Source of the DNA: Acestrorhynchus altus
Lineage: Eukaryota; Chordata; Actinopteri; Characiformes; Acestrorhynchidae
DNA length: 64,000 bases
Assembly (NCBI GenBank): GCA_034509495.1
Contig: CM067506.1
Location: 16,110,528 to 16,174,527 of the forward strand
Direction of reading: 5' to 3'
Each line of letters begins with the position of its first letter. Position 1 is the first letter of the stretch. Of the stretch, positions 41,101-53,906 are shown in pieces. The notes beneath the pieces were generated by a model. The model was given only the letters and a program-made list of their open reading frames with translations. It searched no databases and was not told where the DNA came from. Made by a program: the position numbers and the translations under genes.

Positions 41101-44100
41101 GGGCATGGAATATTTTAAACTGTGCAGGGCACTGGGTCCTCAGAAATCAAGAACCTCTCCCTCAAGTCCACATCGAGGCTGAATTTGTGCCCAAAGACAA
41201 GTATATCCGTAAGCTGCTCTGTCAAACTGAGTGCCGAGTGACAGCAAACTACAGGCCAGAAAGCGCACCCAGACCCATACATGCGTTCTCTCACGGGCCA
41301 GCACATCCGCCCAGACAAAGACTGCATACTCAGAGTTAAAATGGATTTGCAAACAGGGCAGAATTCCAGCAGCTCAGCAAGCATGAGGACATAGCAGCTG
41401 TTCCAGCTATGCAGGAGAGGTTCTTTTCAAAAAGGGACACAACTCCCTCCTCTCAGCCACACCCTTTCTTAAAGCAGCAGACAAAAACGGAATAAGCTAC
41501 TTGACAGTTACATTTCTTCAACAAAAAAGCACAATGCAATAAACACTTACGCTGAGTCTCTTCAAACCGCTCCAAGAGACTGGTGAGGTCAGCAGCTTCA
41601 ATTCCTGAAAAGGGGCACCCAACATGAATTACATGGTATAATGCAAATAAGTATAATTGTAATAATTCAGTCAAGATCCATACTCACCAATTTCACTAGT
41701 GAAGGACTCAATCAGCTGTGCTGTGGTGCTTTTGGCTTTAGGAACTGGAGCAGAAGCCAACCTCATCTGCTCTGCCAGCTTCACAATTCTGGCCTGAATC
41801 GGAACGGATGTGAAAGGTTGAGCAGCTATGGGTGCAATGTGACGTTGGGAGCCTACAGTAGGCTTGGTAGCATTGACAGGCAGGGCAAGTATAGGAGCTC
41901 CCACAGTCTGGTTAGCTACAATCTTCATAGGCATAGCAGCATTAGGTTTATTGAGAACCTCCTTAGGGGTTTGAACATTTGTAGTGGTTATAATGGTGAT
42001 TTCAGTCGCGTCCTGAGGCTTAGAGACCTCTTGGACCTTAGCAGGGAGAACTGACATGATCAATTTGAGACCTTGATCAGAACTCAAAGGGGAATCTTGT
42101 AAACACTTAGCCTGTCCAGCAGCACTGATGCTTTGAGAAGTGCCATTTGCGGTGGCAACTAGTAGTGATGCAGGAATTTCAAGTGGTGTCTGCTTAGCAG
42201 CTGGAGAAACCTTATTGAGAATAGTGTTCTCTGGAACTAGGGAGACTGTTTTTTTAGGGGGGGTTGGCTGAACTGGTGGAGTTGTGGTTGTAGGCAAATT
42301 TTCTGCAGATTTAAACACAGGTGGAGAGACCAGTTTTGGAGGCTCTGGTTTTCTAGAGGAAGCAAGCATTGATGCTGGTGGAACTAGCAACGCTTCAGGA
42401 GTTGGGGGGGCTGTAGGACCTCGTGGCTGCCATGCGGGCATGATTTCAGGAGTAATATCCTTCTTTACACAAGTAGGAGCAGCACAACGTGGATCTCTGG
42501 GGTTAGGAGCAGGTAGGCAGGGGATTGGAGGAAGCTCTCTGGGTGCTTCTGGTAACAAGGGCCATTTAGTACTGTTGTCCTCTGTCCTCTCCAGAGGTGA
42601 TGGTTTCTTGTTCTGCCGAAGGAGACGGTACTGTTGTAAACTGAGAGATTTGGGCTTGGGCTCTTTAGGTTCACTGACTGCAAACTCCTCTTTGGAGGAC
42701 ACATCAGTTTCACAATCACTTTTGTCAACAGGCAATGCAACTGGTTCAGGGACAGGCTCTATAATTTTGGCAAGATCTACATTAGGTGGGACGTCAGCTG
42801 TGGGCCTCTCAGTTATTACAGTAATGGAAGGGCCCTCCTGTGTAGCCTGTTTCTCTGCTTTTGTCTCTGATAAATTTACAACCTCAGGTTCATCTACAGT
42901 AAGGACAGGAGCAAATGTCACTTTTTTCTTCTTCTTATGCTCTTCCTGATGTTCCTTCATGGGCTCTACTGGCTTTTTATGAGATGCACTCCTTAATACT
43001 CTTCCTTCAACAGGCTGGACTTCTGTTTTCCGTTTTTTCTTCCTTTTTGATGGACATTTTTTAGAAGACTTCACAGGTTGATTAATTTTCACATTCCTTA
43101 CATCACCATTCTTGACAAGTGAAATGCCAGAGGAGACTTTCTGCTCTTCTGGGGTTTCCTCTGACTTAGAAGTGTTCTTTTCTGAGCTGTGGGCTGTTTC
43201 CGGGACTCTCTGTTCCTCCTCCATACTGGACAGTGAAAGTGGGGCACTAATGTCTGGGATGGCCAAAATGGGCTCTCCATGTTCCCCTTTATCCACTACT
43301 TCCAGCACAATTCCTCCTTCAGGCAGCAGTTGCTCCTCTCCATCCAAACACACAGTCATTGAGCATGGGTGAACATGCTTGACCAGTTCGCTCAAAGTAA
43401 TAGGCACACTGTCTCCACCCTGCTCCAGGAATATGGGAAAGCAATAACCCAATTCCTCAATTGAAGATGTTCCCAAATCATGTGTAAGCATGGAAAAACT
43501 GCCATCGCCATCTTCTTCGGCATCACCTCTCTGCAGGAACCCATTAGATGTAAAAGGAAGTTTCTGTGGGCACAACATTTAAAATATTTTTGATTAAGTA
43601 TATATTAGAAAGCAAGTTAAAATAAATCTTACTGTTTGGCATACAAGTTGTTGTGCAAAAATGTGGAACAGTAAAAAGTCTAAGTAACAGTAGAATAAAT
43701 TGAACACATTACCTTTCCAGAAAAGTGTCTTGAACTGAATACTGGCTCTTTCTCCGGAGGGGACCGTGAGAGACTTAGTTTCAGCTACAGGAAACAAAGA
43801 ATGAGCACTTATAAACTGGCAACCAGCATCAGAATCCAGAGACGACCCATACAGATTAAATGTTTGAGACTTCCAAATACACAACATGAAGCTTTAACAT
43901 ATGAGGCAGCAAAGGACAGGACAATTCATGCCTTCAAAAACAAGACAAAACAAGTGAGATCCAGAATCATACTCACTGATCCATCAGGAAGGGTGTCAAA
44001 AGGAGAAAGGTTTGCATCATCTACGTTGTCAAGTATGTCAGTAAGAGCAGTGAGCAGTGTTGCCTCGCTTTCATCATCAAAATCAATCTTGACCTTGCAT

Positions 44101-46063
44101 AGAAAAGGAAAGTGCAAAGTGTTAAGTTTAAAGAAATCAAATAATATTTAACTCAGTTGTGGCAACAAGTGCATTATTAATTCTGATTTATAAATGTACC
44201 AAAACACTCCTTCACCTCTCCATTTGGGTTGTGCTCAAAGATGGACAGAATGGAAGGATCCAGGCAGCTCTGTAAGGCTTCAAGTGTGTCTCCAGCACTC
44301 AGGCCACATAGCCCATCCTGGAGTATTTCTGCCTGTTGGAGCAGGAGGAACAAGTTTAGCCTGGCCCAACAATCAAGCCCTGCCTTAAGGGTTATTTTTA
44401 AAGTGAGATCTCATTTTAACCAAAATTAAGAAAGTTGCAGTCACCCGGCGGCTTAAGATATTACTGTTGTGAGAAGTACATGAACTGTTAGTGACCCCTT
44501 GAGCGAAGACTGGTAAAACTTGAAATATGATTAATAAATTGTCTGAGTGTGCAGTTATTTTATTATCCTTAATCATAAATACCTAAGTTAAGGTATAAAG
44601 TTGCTGTAAACATGAAACATATCTGTAATATATTGTATAAAGTAGCTGTAAATATATCAGTATTAATAATACACTGCTCTGCTTTATCCACGTGTTAAAT
44701 GGTGCTACTGGAACCGGGGCACTTTAATATTGAGGTGAAAAGCTGTGAACCAGCTGAAGCGCGCTGTGGAGACTCGCTGGAGGTGAGGACCATCAGTGAT
44801 CATCTACAAAGGTTCTTATGAACTGTGTGTCCTTCTCCGCGTGCAGGAGCCCACACCAGTCCCGTGTCTCAGTCACACAACCAGCTGTGCTACATCTGAC
44901 ACCAAGACACAGGGACACGTCCAGCACTCGTAGCAAGCAGGGACACTGCAGAAAAATGCGGAAAGGGGACGAACACGCGACACCCGCGTGCTGCACACGC
45001 CGCGTCATCCTGCCGCACTGCATTACTGGGTAACGTGCAGCGAGCTCACCGGCCGGATACACAAAACACGTGGTGCACTACAACAAACCCATCGGTGGAG
45101 CTAAAGAGTCCCCGAGAAAGACCAACGCGTCCACACCCCACTCGTTCCTCCACGTGGAGCACGTGGTGCCCAACGGTGGAATAAACCCAGCACGAAACAG
45201 ACAAAAGCACGAGTTTCTAAACCAGACCCCCTTCAGTAGCACATGCTGGACCTGAGCAGTAAAGAGGGGCTGCTGAAAGAAAGTGATAGAAAACAAAACA
45301 TTCCTCCATTCCCTTTATAGATATCAGTCGATCCAGTTTAACCAGTTAAACCACCAGTACGGACAGAAAGCTGGGCGACCCAGTACACAGACGTAATCAA
45401 ACGTATCGTTCCTGCATCACATCAGCACAATTCTGATCAAAGACGCGTTTCATGCAGAACCAGAACTAGGCAGACTCAAGTAGAACCACAAATACACAAA
45501 CCCACGTGTGACTCAGACGCAGAACCTGGAGCTGAACCAACGGCCATCAGACGAACAAGCGACGTTATTAGACGTCTGAAGGAAACATAAACGCACACAG
45601 CGCTGAGTTGGTACAGCAGGCCCGTCCCCAGCGCCGAGTCCCGGCCTGAACCACTGGAGTGGGCAGAAGAACCTGGGGCAGGGGAGCAGCGTGGTCTCCT
45701 CGGGCTGTGAACTGCAGGAGCTAACTGGCTCGTTAGCTTGAAGGAAGTGCACGCCCGGCTGACAAACTAAAGAAAGACCTCTGCGTTACGTTAGGAAACG
45801 ACGCGGTGAGCACACTTCAGTCCACAGACCCGCTCTGCAAATCTGAGCATCGGGCCACCGTAACCCACGTGTCACTGTGGGACGCACGAGCCCTTATAGC
45901 TGGATTGTGAGGGAAGAGAGGAGTGACAGTAGCCCTGCGTTCTCAACAAAACACACGAAGGAGTAATGCGGGACATGCTCACCTCGCTGAGACTGTCTGT
46001 GGAGAAATATTCCATGTTACAGGGGTTGAGTATCTCCTCGCCTGTTCCCCAGCGGGCCGCCAT
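38148..46063 (-). CDS. pprc1: PGC-1-related coactivator (PPRC1/PRC)
   Basis: Fourteen CDS exons in transcript order: 45983-46063, 44216-44332, 43977-44093, 43713-43784, 41688-43563, 41551-41604, 40744-40804, 40414-40481, 39619-40306, 39269-39493, 39041-39119, 38813-38934, 38558-38709, 38148-38248, giving 1270 aa (human about 1660). The N-terminal activation segment contains LLTALTDILDNVDDANLSPF, diagnostic of the PGC-1 family. Exon 5 is one long Pro/Ser-rich frame. An LTSLL motif (LXXLL type) lies in exon 6 and a DHDY host-cell-factor binding motif near residue 885. An Arg/Ser-rich region (about 1010-1115) precedes an RRM (RRVVYVGRIHGGMTRKEL, GDNYGFVTYY) and the end DFDTLLKQAQRNLKR. It coactivates NRF1, CREB and related factors on nuclear-encoded mitochondrial genes and is growth-induced. 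RRM identity and PGC-1 motifs exclude other RS proteins. All junctions are GT-AG and in phase. Confidence 0.95.
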
Positions 46064-46714
46064 CTTACAGCCTCACTCCGCTCTGTGCAGCACAGCTCTT
46101 CTCACGGCCGGCGAGGAGACACGTGGTATTTGCATTCCCGGCAAAACGACACGCACACTTAGGCCCCGCCTCCAAGTCTAACGTGTCGGCGTCGTGACTT
46201 CCTGTTTAGAATCAAAATAAATAAATAATTAAATAAATAAATACAGCGGTTACCAAGGATACCGGATAAAGGTTCACCAGTGTGTAGAAGAGTGCAACAA
46301 CCTTTCTGTAACGAGTGTGTTTGTGATTCATGGGACTTAATGTCGATTTAACTGATTTAGCAAGCGTTGCTGCTGAGTCGCTTACTACAAAAATAAAAAC
46401 AAACAAATAGTAAAGAAATAAATAAACATACAAATAAATACATATATTTTAATTAATTAATTAATAAAGTGCGTATCGTGGTGTTAAGGGGCGACGTGTG
46501 TATGAAAAAAGTGAATGTAAAGAATATAAATGAAGTTAAATGCATTAAAATGTAATTTAATAAAACATTTTGTTAAATAAAAACAAGTAAATGAATAAAA
46601 TAAAATAAATTAAATTAAATGAATGAATGAATAAAGTGCGTGGTGTTAAGGAACGCATTGGTTCTCGGTCAGAAGAGGACAGAACAGACCTGTAGCTCAG
46701 TCGTGACCCACGTG
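44689..46714 (-). promoter_or_regulatory. E-box (CACGTG) cluster at the PPRC1 promoter and intron 1
   Basis: Eight CACGTG palindromes: 44689, 45067, 45151, 45160, 45503, 45866, 46120 and 46709. Chance expectation is about one per 4 kb. The pair at 45151 and 45160 is spaced 9 bases start to start. All lie within CpG-rich sequence flanking exon 1 (45983-46063). This fits MYC/MAX or USF/TFE-type control of a known growth-induced gene. Confidence 0.7.
46057..46067 (-). promoter_or_regulatory. YY1-type site over the PPRC1 start codon
   Basis: The minus strand reads AAGATGGCGGC with the ATG as the start codon, the full YY1 consensus found at many housekeeping gene starts. Confidence 0.6.
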
Positions 46715-49700
46715 CTGGAGATGTGGTTTCTGTCCATGAAGCGACAGAAGGCCTGAAGGACAGTGTGAGCAGGTCTGTCTGCGCTGAGAGGAACTTCATT
46801 TGATATGAAGACTAATCATAAATAAAAACACAACTTTGAGGATATATATTTCGGTAGTTTGCTTTAATTAAGCTGCTGACAGTTGAATAAAAAGCTCTCA
46901 GGTTTATTAAAAAGATAAAACAGTGGACTTGCATGGATATCTTTAGGGATACCATTAACCTTAGCTAATCTCTTGGATCCTGGGTTAGTTTTCCTCATCC
47001 AACACGAAAACCTGCTTTTTTTCATGTCAACATTTCTCCCATCATAGATTTGTATTTGTTTATGTTTCATTATATTTAGGAAACATTATGATATCGTATC
47101 AAAAGTACACTGCAGGGAAAAGACTTTCAATCACATTTTCATGTTTGCAATTTTATGTAAATATGCATCTGTTATTACACTATTACATCAACACAGACGG
47201 AAAATACTTCAGTCATTAAGTGGTCTAAAAACTGAAATGGCAATGTCATCAACAGAGTGAACATTGACAGAAATTAACAGATCTAAACCCATGACTGTTC
47301 TACTCACTGGTTCAGTTTATTTAGTTTTGGGGTTGAGTTGGTAGCATAAATACTGACATGCCAGAGGTGATACAGTGGGGAAAATAAGTATTTGTAAGTT
47401 TTCAAACCTTTACTTTATGGGGACGTCTGTAATTTATACCCTAGGAACACTTTAATGGTGAGAAAATCCATTGTATGAGAAAATTACATTGTAGGATTTT
47501 TAAACGATTCATTTGAATGTTATTGTTATTATAAGTAACCAGCAAACAACCAGCAATAATTCTGTCTGTCACAGACCTGTTAGTTTTTCTTTAAGAAGGC
47601 CTTCTACTCTGCACTCATTACTTGCATTAATTGCACCTGTTTGAACTTCTTACCTGTATAAAAGACCCCTGTCCACACTCAATCAACCATACTCCAACCT
47701 CTCCACCATGGCCAAGACCAATGAGCTGACTAAGGACACCAGGGACAAAATTGTAGACCTGGAAAAGACTTGGATGGGCAATAGGATAATAGGCAATCAG
47801 CTTGAGAAGGCAACAACTGTTGGCGCAATTATTACAAAATGGAAGAAACACAAGATGCTGTCAATCTTACTCGATCTGGGGCTCCATGCAAGATCTCGTC
47901 TTGTGGAGTAAAGATGATTCTGAAAAAGGTCAGGAATTAGTCCACTGGACTAATTACACTGGAGGTCCATGTCAATGACATGAGGAGAGCTGGGACAGTC
48001 TCAAAGATTACAGTTAGTAACACACTATGCCGTCATGGGTTAAAATCGGCCCATATATCGGCCCCTTTTAATATAATGTAAAGATAATATGGCTCTTGTA
48101 TAGTGCCTGGGTGCATCCAACCTGCATACTATTTAATACTGTTTTTTTTTGTAACATAGAAAAAATAGTCAAAATTATTACCCTCATATAATCACAATGC
48201 ATACTCCGAATGGGTCATTTTTTGAGTGTGGTTACGCTGAACACTATTCTCCTACAATGCAATGTGAAACGGAACAGGAAGAACTCCACACATCTGGAAA
48301 AAATAGTAACCAGTGGATAATGATGGCAGTGCAATTGCATCAGCAGCAGGAGTACATTATGTGACATATGTTGGCCTGGTAATGCTTCACCACTTACTGT
48401 TACTACAAAGCAAGATAGTACATTAGTATTTTGTGTACTAACCTGCCAAACCTGCCCTATTAAGATTAGTATATAGTCTATACCTTATAGTATTAGTGTG
48501 TAGTACACAATTGGAATGCAGTACCTGTTTGTCAGTTTTGTTCTTAAAAAATGATTAATGAACATAGTCACAAGATGGCAGTGTTGGATTTATGTGGAAG
48601 GAGCTTATGCTGGCAGAACAAGGAACTTTAGTGAAACAGCACCAGCTCACACTTAACAACTTAACCCTCATCAACCCACAGAAATAAAGGCCAGGGTATT
48701 TTGATTAAGTTGCTTAATCTTCCTTGATACATCCATGTCACATGCTTATGAATGTGTTGCAATTAGAGGAGAGTGGGCTGGTTTCAGTCAGTTGATAAAT
48801 TAAGTAATGCCTGGTCGGAATCTTATGAAACTGGTAAATTCTTAGTAGTATTGATATAGTTATTCTAACACAGACCTTAGACATAAAGATGACCGCTTCA
48901 GTTGTATCGATTCTGAAAGTGACATTCATTTACATAGTTATTGTGTGTACATATTTGCTGTGCAGTGATCCAGATTTGTGAGTTTAAGGTTGTTAATATA
49001 TGATGATTGAGATGTTTGTTGAATGAAAAATATTACTGTTTTTACTCAGGTTTGACTAGATTCATAATTAAAGCAAGGTTGTGCTGGGTGGCAGCCTACA
49101 TTTACGCTTATAGCAAGCCAACGAGAATGTTGATTTGTCATGATTAAGGATGTACGAGAATCATAGGGAAGGCTGATACATAAACATTCATAAAAAGTTT
49201 AAATTGAAACCAGATCTACCTGCATTAGCATTACAAAGGAATGCAACATTTATTACTATAGAGTTACAAATGTAGTAAAGTTTTTGGGCAGTACTGAAAC
49301 ATTCTGCACATTCAGCGAACAATTACATTGGTTTGATATATCATTCAAAACCAAAATATTTATATTGACAAGAAAACTGCATATAGTTATGTCTCAGGCA
49401 GATATAAATGATTATAGATGTGGTCTGATTGTACACTGGGTCTTGGCACAAGAGGGTACAAAAGGCTCTCAAATGGCACTTTTGGGTAGTGTACCTCTTG
49501 GTGAGAGATTGTTGGTGGTTTCACTTGTGTCTATGATACACTTGAAGACATTTTGCACAGTGGACTGAAAAAAGCAGTCATTTTGGTCATTTTGATGAAT
49601 TACCTGTCATCTATGCCATTCTGACCATAGCCTTTGTTTTAAGTGGTGTTAAGACTGCTATAGACTGGAACCATAACATCTTTTGCAATTAATACAGGTT

Positions 49701-49837
49701 CAGTTTGGGATCGGTCTATTGCATATGACAGTCAGTTATGCCCAGTTGTGATACACGGGACAGTAAAAGCTCAGTGATAGGTGCCAGACATCCTGTGGCC
49801 ACACATGTTGCCTCATTTGTCAATTTTCTCTCTCCTC

Positions 49838-49840
<3 letters not shown>
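46190..49840. other. Gene-free region upstream of PPRC1, first part
   Basis: AT-rich (AAATA)n-like text at 46210-46650, then unique-looking sequence and a Tc1-like element (47371-48060). No exon is supported on either strand. Confidence 0.55.
47371..48060 (+). mobile_element. Tc1-like transposon, 5' part
   Basis: It begins with a Tc1-type terminal sequence TACAGTGGGGAAAATAAGTA. An open frame from 47708 encodes [18 protein letters not shown] and, after a deletion, [18 protein letters not shown], the N-terminal DNA-binding region. A further frame gives [12 protein letters not shown] and VNDMRRAGTVSKITVSNTL text up to about 48050. The catalytic DDE part and right terminus are absent, so it is truncated and inactive. 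Confidence 0.88.

Positions 49841-49890
<50 letters not shown>
49841..49890. repeat. (CT)n microsatellite
   Basis: 25 uninterrupted CT units. Confidence 0.97.
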
Positions 49891-49893
<3 letters not shown>

Positions 49894-52204
49894 TAATCTG
49901 TCTAAAGCACATTGTTCCAGAAGTCCTCCTCTTTGTCTCTGTGTTCCCTGGCATACTTGTTTGGTCTCTGGCTGCACTCTGACATCAATGGTGGTGCGAG
50001 CTATCTGTAGGTCCCCATTTTAGGATTGTTGGACAATTCTTTATCTTGCGCTCTGCTCTTAAGCTGAACTTGCTAGGATGGTTTGTAAAATGGATTGGTA
50101 GAAATTTAAATGGATTGGTAGAAAACAATACACTGAATTTATACAGATTTTCAGAGAAATATAAATATTGTATTTGTTCTGTCCATTCCAGCTTTTTGGT
50201 TGTTAAATACAATTAATACCATGACATATTCTGTAACAAACATATCTTTAAGTATTGTGATATTGTCATATCGCCCATGCCCAGTACTTAATATGCTCAC
50301 TTCTTCCTTGTTTCACTTGTCAGGCTGAGTTTAAGTAGCATCAGCTGTAGGTGTGGGTTGGTTTTTGAGTCACATTAAGCTATTTATTCTACAATGATGC
50401 AGACCAATCATCTCTCTCTCTCATTCTCTGTCTCGTTCTCTCTTTGTCAGTCTCTCTCTCATGCCTTGTTAACATGACAGGTAATATTAATGCAGCAATT
50501 ATTATTCATAAAATATTGCATTAATGGTGTATAGTAGTAGTGATTATGGCCAAACACACATAAAATAAACATAGGTTAAACGAATGCAAGATTGGCATAC
50601 ATGGGATTTGGTTAAGTGCACTGTTCTTTAAAATCCCATGAGAGAGGTAATTGCACTGCACTCCTTTCCTGAGATTGTATACTGCTCAAACAGATTTACC
50701 TTCAGTGATGTAATGACGTGTAGACAATATTAATACATTCAATCTTAAGTGTTTGATTTTCTTGTGAAAGAGAAAATACAGCTCTGTCTCAGCTCGCACA
50801 TCTCGTCCTCCATTCCTCATAGCTACCCAGCTGTACAGGAAATCATTCATCCACCACTACTGTTGCCATGGAAACTGGAGGGGAAATCCATTTCATCAGC
50901 CTCTTCGTCATACTCCCTGTTCCCCTCCCTCCTTTTCTCCTTCTTATTCCCCACCGCTTATTTTTCTTCATCTTATCCCTCCCTCTATTCTTTGCTCTCG
51001 GCCTCTGTATCACTCGCATTTGCTTCTGTGTGACATGGAAAAGAGGATAAGGAATTAACATCAGTCTACAACATCACCCTTTCATCAAGCTGATGTACTG
51101 ATTTGTCTATTTCTTTTTTAATAAAGGAGTGCCACTGAGTGGCTCATAGCATTGCAGCACATCATGTGTGTTTCATCTGTCTGCTGCTAGGGTGAGCAGG
51201 CCTCATCTGAAACCGATTCTGCAGATAAGGGCCTTTATTCAGTGCAAGGGCACACAAACCGAGCATGCATACATACGTGTACATGTCGTTATGAGAGTGG
51301 CTGATTGCAGTCTTTGTTCAATGAGCACGTGTGAAGCTCCGGGTGACGGCGCCTTCACTGATGACCTCGTGGTAATCCCACAGGGCAATGGGGCAGGCCA
51401 GCAGCTGCTGGATACACCAGATGGCCAAAATTTTGAATTGAAACACACACGCACACACACAATCTTTCTCTTTTCTTCTCTCTTTTTCTTTCTCTGTCAC
51501 AAAGACACATACACCAGTTACTCTTTTGTTTTAATGTGTAGTCTGCATTTGTATTTTGTGTGAACTATTGAACCTTGAGGACTATGAGTGAAATCCCTGA
51601 CACACTCAGGCAGCTCTAATTAAAAATAGTACATTTTAGCTGCATCAATGAAGGAATTGTGGGCCGATGCAGATAACGTTTTTATACTTATCTGCTAGTG
51701 CTGATACTTAAATATAAATAACATGTAGAAATGTATTCCACCTGGATTAGCATTGAGCAGATATATAACATCCATTAGCATTTATGTTGTTTAACTCCCA
51801 CAAGCAGTAAAATCAATATGCACGTCAAATATTGGTTTGAACTCCGCCAAAGGGGATAAAGTCATATGGAAATTCTAGGCTAATGACAATATCTGATATA
51901 TTTCACATGTGTAACTGTTGATACATAAACATAAGCTAAATGTATTGGTCTAATCAATAATATAAGAAAGGATATGTTCTATCATTATATGTCAGTTAAG
52001 ATACCAACAATCCACAAGGAAAATGTAGCAAACTTGATTCCGTCAAGTTTAACATTTGCCCATTTCTTGCAATTACAAACTACAAGCACAAAAATATATG
52101 AAGTAAAGAACAACTGGATTGCTGTAGTCTGTTTATATACAAGGAGGGTATGTTAAAATTTGTAGCCAATAATAGCCTTTAACTTTTTCTGTCCATACTT
52201 TGTT
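49891..52204. other. Gene-free region with one possible conserved block
   Basis: No gene is supported. Simple CT-rich text lies near 50410-50460 and 50920-51000. The segment 51300-51440 stands out for balanced base composition in AT-rich surroundings (see findings). Confidence 0.45.
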
Positions 52205-52760
52205 ACTTTGATGGTGGGTTGTTCTCTGCACTGCAGTGACACTGTTATGGTGGTGGTGTGTTAGTGTATATTACAATGGAATGAGTGGATCAGACACAGC
52301 AGTGCTGCTGTTCTGCGAGTTATATTTATTTATTTATACACATTTGTTCCAATTTCCCCCTTTCACATAGGATGCTTCTGACACTAGGAGGATGAGGACG
52401 AGCGCATGCCTCTGATACCTGTTAAGTCCACCAAAACCTCAAGCCTGCAATCCTCAGATCATTGTGGTAACGCATTAGACCGCTGTGCCACTCAGAGCCT
52501 CATGCCTCAGTGTCATTGCTGGAATAAAAATACGCAACCAACCAGAACCACTGATGAAGTAGGAAAGAGGAAGAGCAACATAAACTGTGCTGCAACAGAT
52601 GAGCTTCTTTCTCTTTAACAAGGTGGAGCAACTAGGTAGGAGTATCTAATAGAGTGGATGCAGTGTTTAAACGCTCCAGCAGCATTGCTGTGTCTGATTC
52701 ACTTGTACCACATGCCACCACCATGTCAGTGTCACTGGAGTGCTGAAAATGATATAAATA
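52205..52760. mobile_element. Palindromic dispersed element with internal insertion
   Basis: The left arm (about 52218-52318: CACTGCAGTGACACTG, GGTGGTGGTG, ATCAGACACAGCAGTGCTG) is the reverse complement of the right arm (about 52671-52752: AGCATTGCTGTGTCTGAT, CCACCACCAT, TCAGTGTCACTGGAGTGCTG). Both belong to a repeat that recurs in ostariophysan genomes. The arms are separated by about 350 bases that include a SINE-like element. Confidence 0.7.
52355..52510 (-). mobile_element. SINE-like insert
   Basis: GATGCTTCTGACACTAGGAG matches the start of the repeat at 12771. The right end, in reverse complement, has TGGCACAGCGGTCTAATGCG, which resembles a tRNA A box region with a degenerate B box after it. 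This suggests a tRNA-derived SINE on the minus strand, inserted in the palindromic element. Confidence 0.6.
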
Positions 52761-53063
52761 GTGCCAAATAATACCTGCTCTGTGGTGGTCCTGTGGGTTC
52801 CTGACCATTGAAGTGAAAGGATGCTATGTATATGTATGTGTGGCCATGCGTTCATGTGTAATTAGTTCAGAATTAGGGATTTTAGGGATTACCCTATTAG
52901 TAGATTTCATGATTATTTATAATCAGATCAGTAATTGCCGTTCTCTGTAAATCCCCCTGTATTTCGCTTTATTGGCTATCCGTACTTTTCCTTTCAGCCT
53001 AAACACATACATGTGTTCCTTACTCAGAAAATGATAACATTTGAACTTTTATCACAACTCTCT

Positions 53064-53065
<2 letters not shown>

Positions 53066-53119
<54 letters not shown>

Positions 53120-53275
53120 TGCACACGCATGCACAGGGGTTGGGGGGATGCCGTCTGGAATTTCTTTTTTTAATCTTCTGTGGCTCTAATAATTTGAATC
53201 TGAAGATTAAGGCTTTTGATTACATGAGCATGGATCAGCCCAGGCTGTGTGTGTGTGTGTGTCTGTGCTTGTTTT

Positions 53276-53340
<65 letters not shown>
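53066..53340. repeat. Two (GT)n tracts
   Basis: 53066-53112 and 53245-53340 (the latter interrupted near 53262-53280), separated by 130 bases of unique sequence. Cys/Val open frames across them are artefacts. Confidence 0.95.
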
Positions 53341-53341
<1 letters not shown>

Positions 53342-53398
53342 TGCAAATGTGAAGGATGTATACAGAAAAAACATGATTATACAGCAAGGAGGAAGAGG

Positions 53399-53813
53399 AG
53401 GGGTGCTCTCTCTCTCTCCCTCTCTCTCTTTCTTTCCTCTCCTTTCTTGGTCATTTCTCTCATTTTCTCCTCATTCTCTGCTCTCAATTCACCCACACTT
53501 TCACCTTTGCTTTTTCTTTGTCTCTTTTCTGTCCTTCATATTCTTCTCTCTTCTCTCTACCTCTCATTTCTTTATTGTCTCTCATTTCCCTTTCTTCTTT
53601 TCCTCTCTGTTTTCTCTTCCACTCCTTTCATTTATTTTGTCCCTCTCCATCCTCTCTTGTTTGTATCCATCCTCTATCTTTCTTTCACCATCTCTGTTTT
53701 CTCTGTTATTTCTCTCTTGTGTCTCTGTTTTGTTCCTTCCCTTTTTCTCACATTTCTTTCATTTTGTTCACTGTCTCACCCCTTTTCTCTCATCTACCTG
53801 ATTCTCTCTCTCT

Positions 53814-53869
<56 letters not shown>

Positions 53870-53906
53870 TCTCTCTCTCTCTCTCACTCCCTCAATCACA
53901 CACACT
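53399..53906. repeat. Long polypyrimidine tract ending in (CT)n
   Basis: About 500 bases of nearly pure C/T on the plus strand with only scattered A and G, finishing with about 40 CT units (53814-53884). It gives a 287-residue Ser/Leu/Phe open frame, which is low complexity and not a gene. Such tracts can form triplex DNA. Confidence 0.92.

Noticed and set aside
41641..43372. Plus-strand open frames of up to 221 residues over 41.6-43.4 kb
   Set aside because: They are antisense shadows of PPRC1 exon 5, whose Pro/Ser-rich codons leave the opposite strand open.
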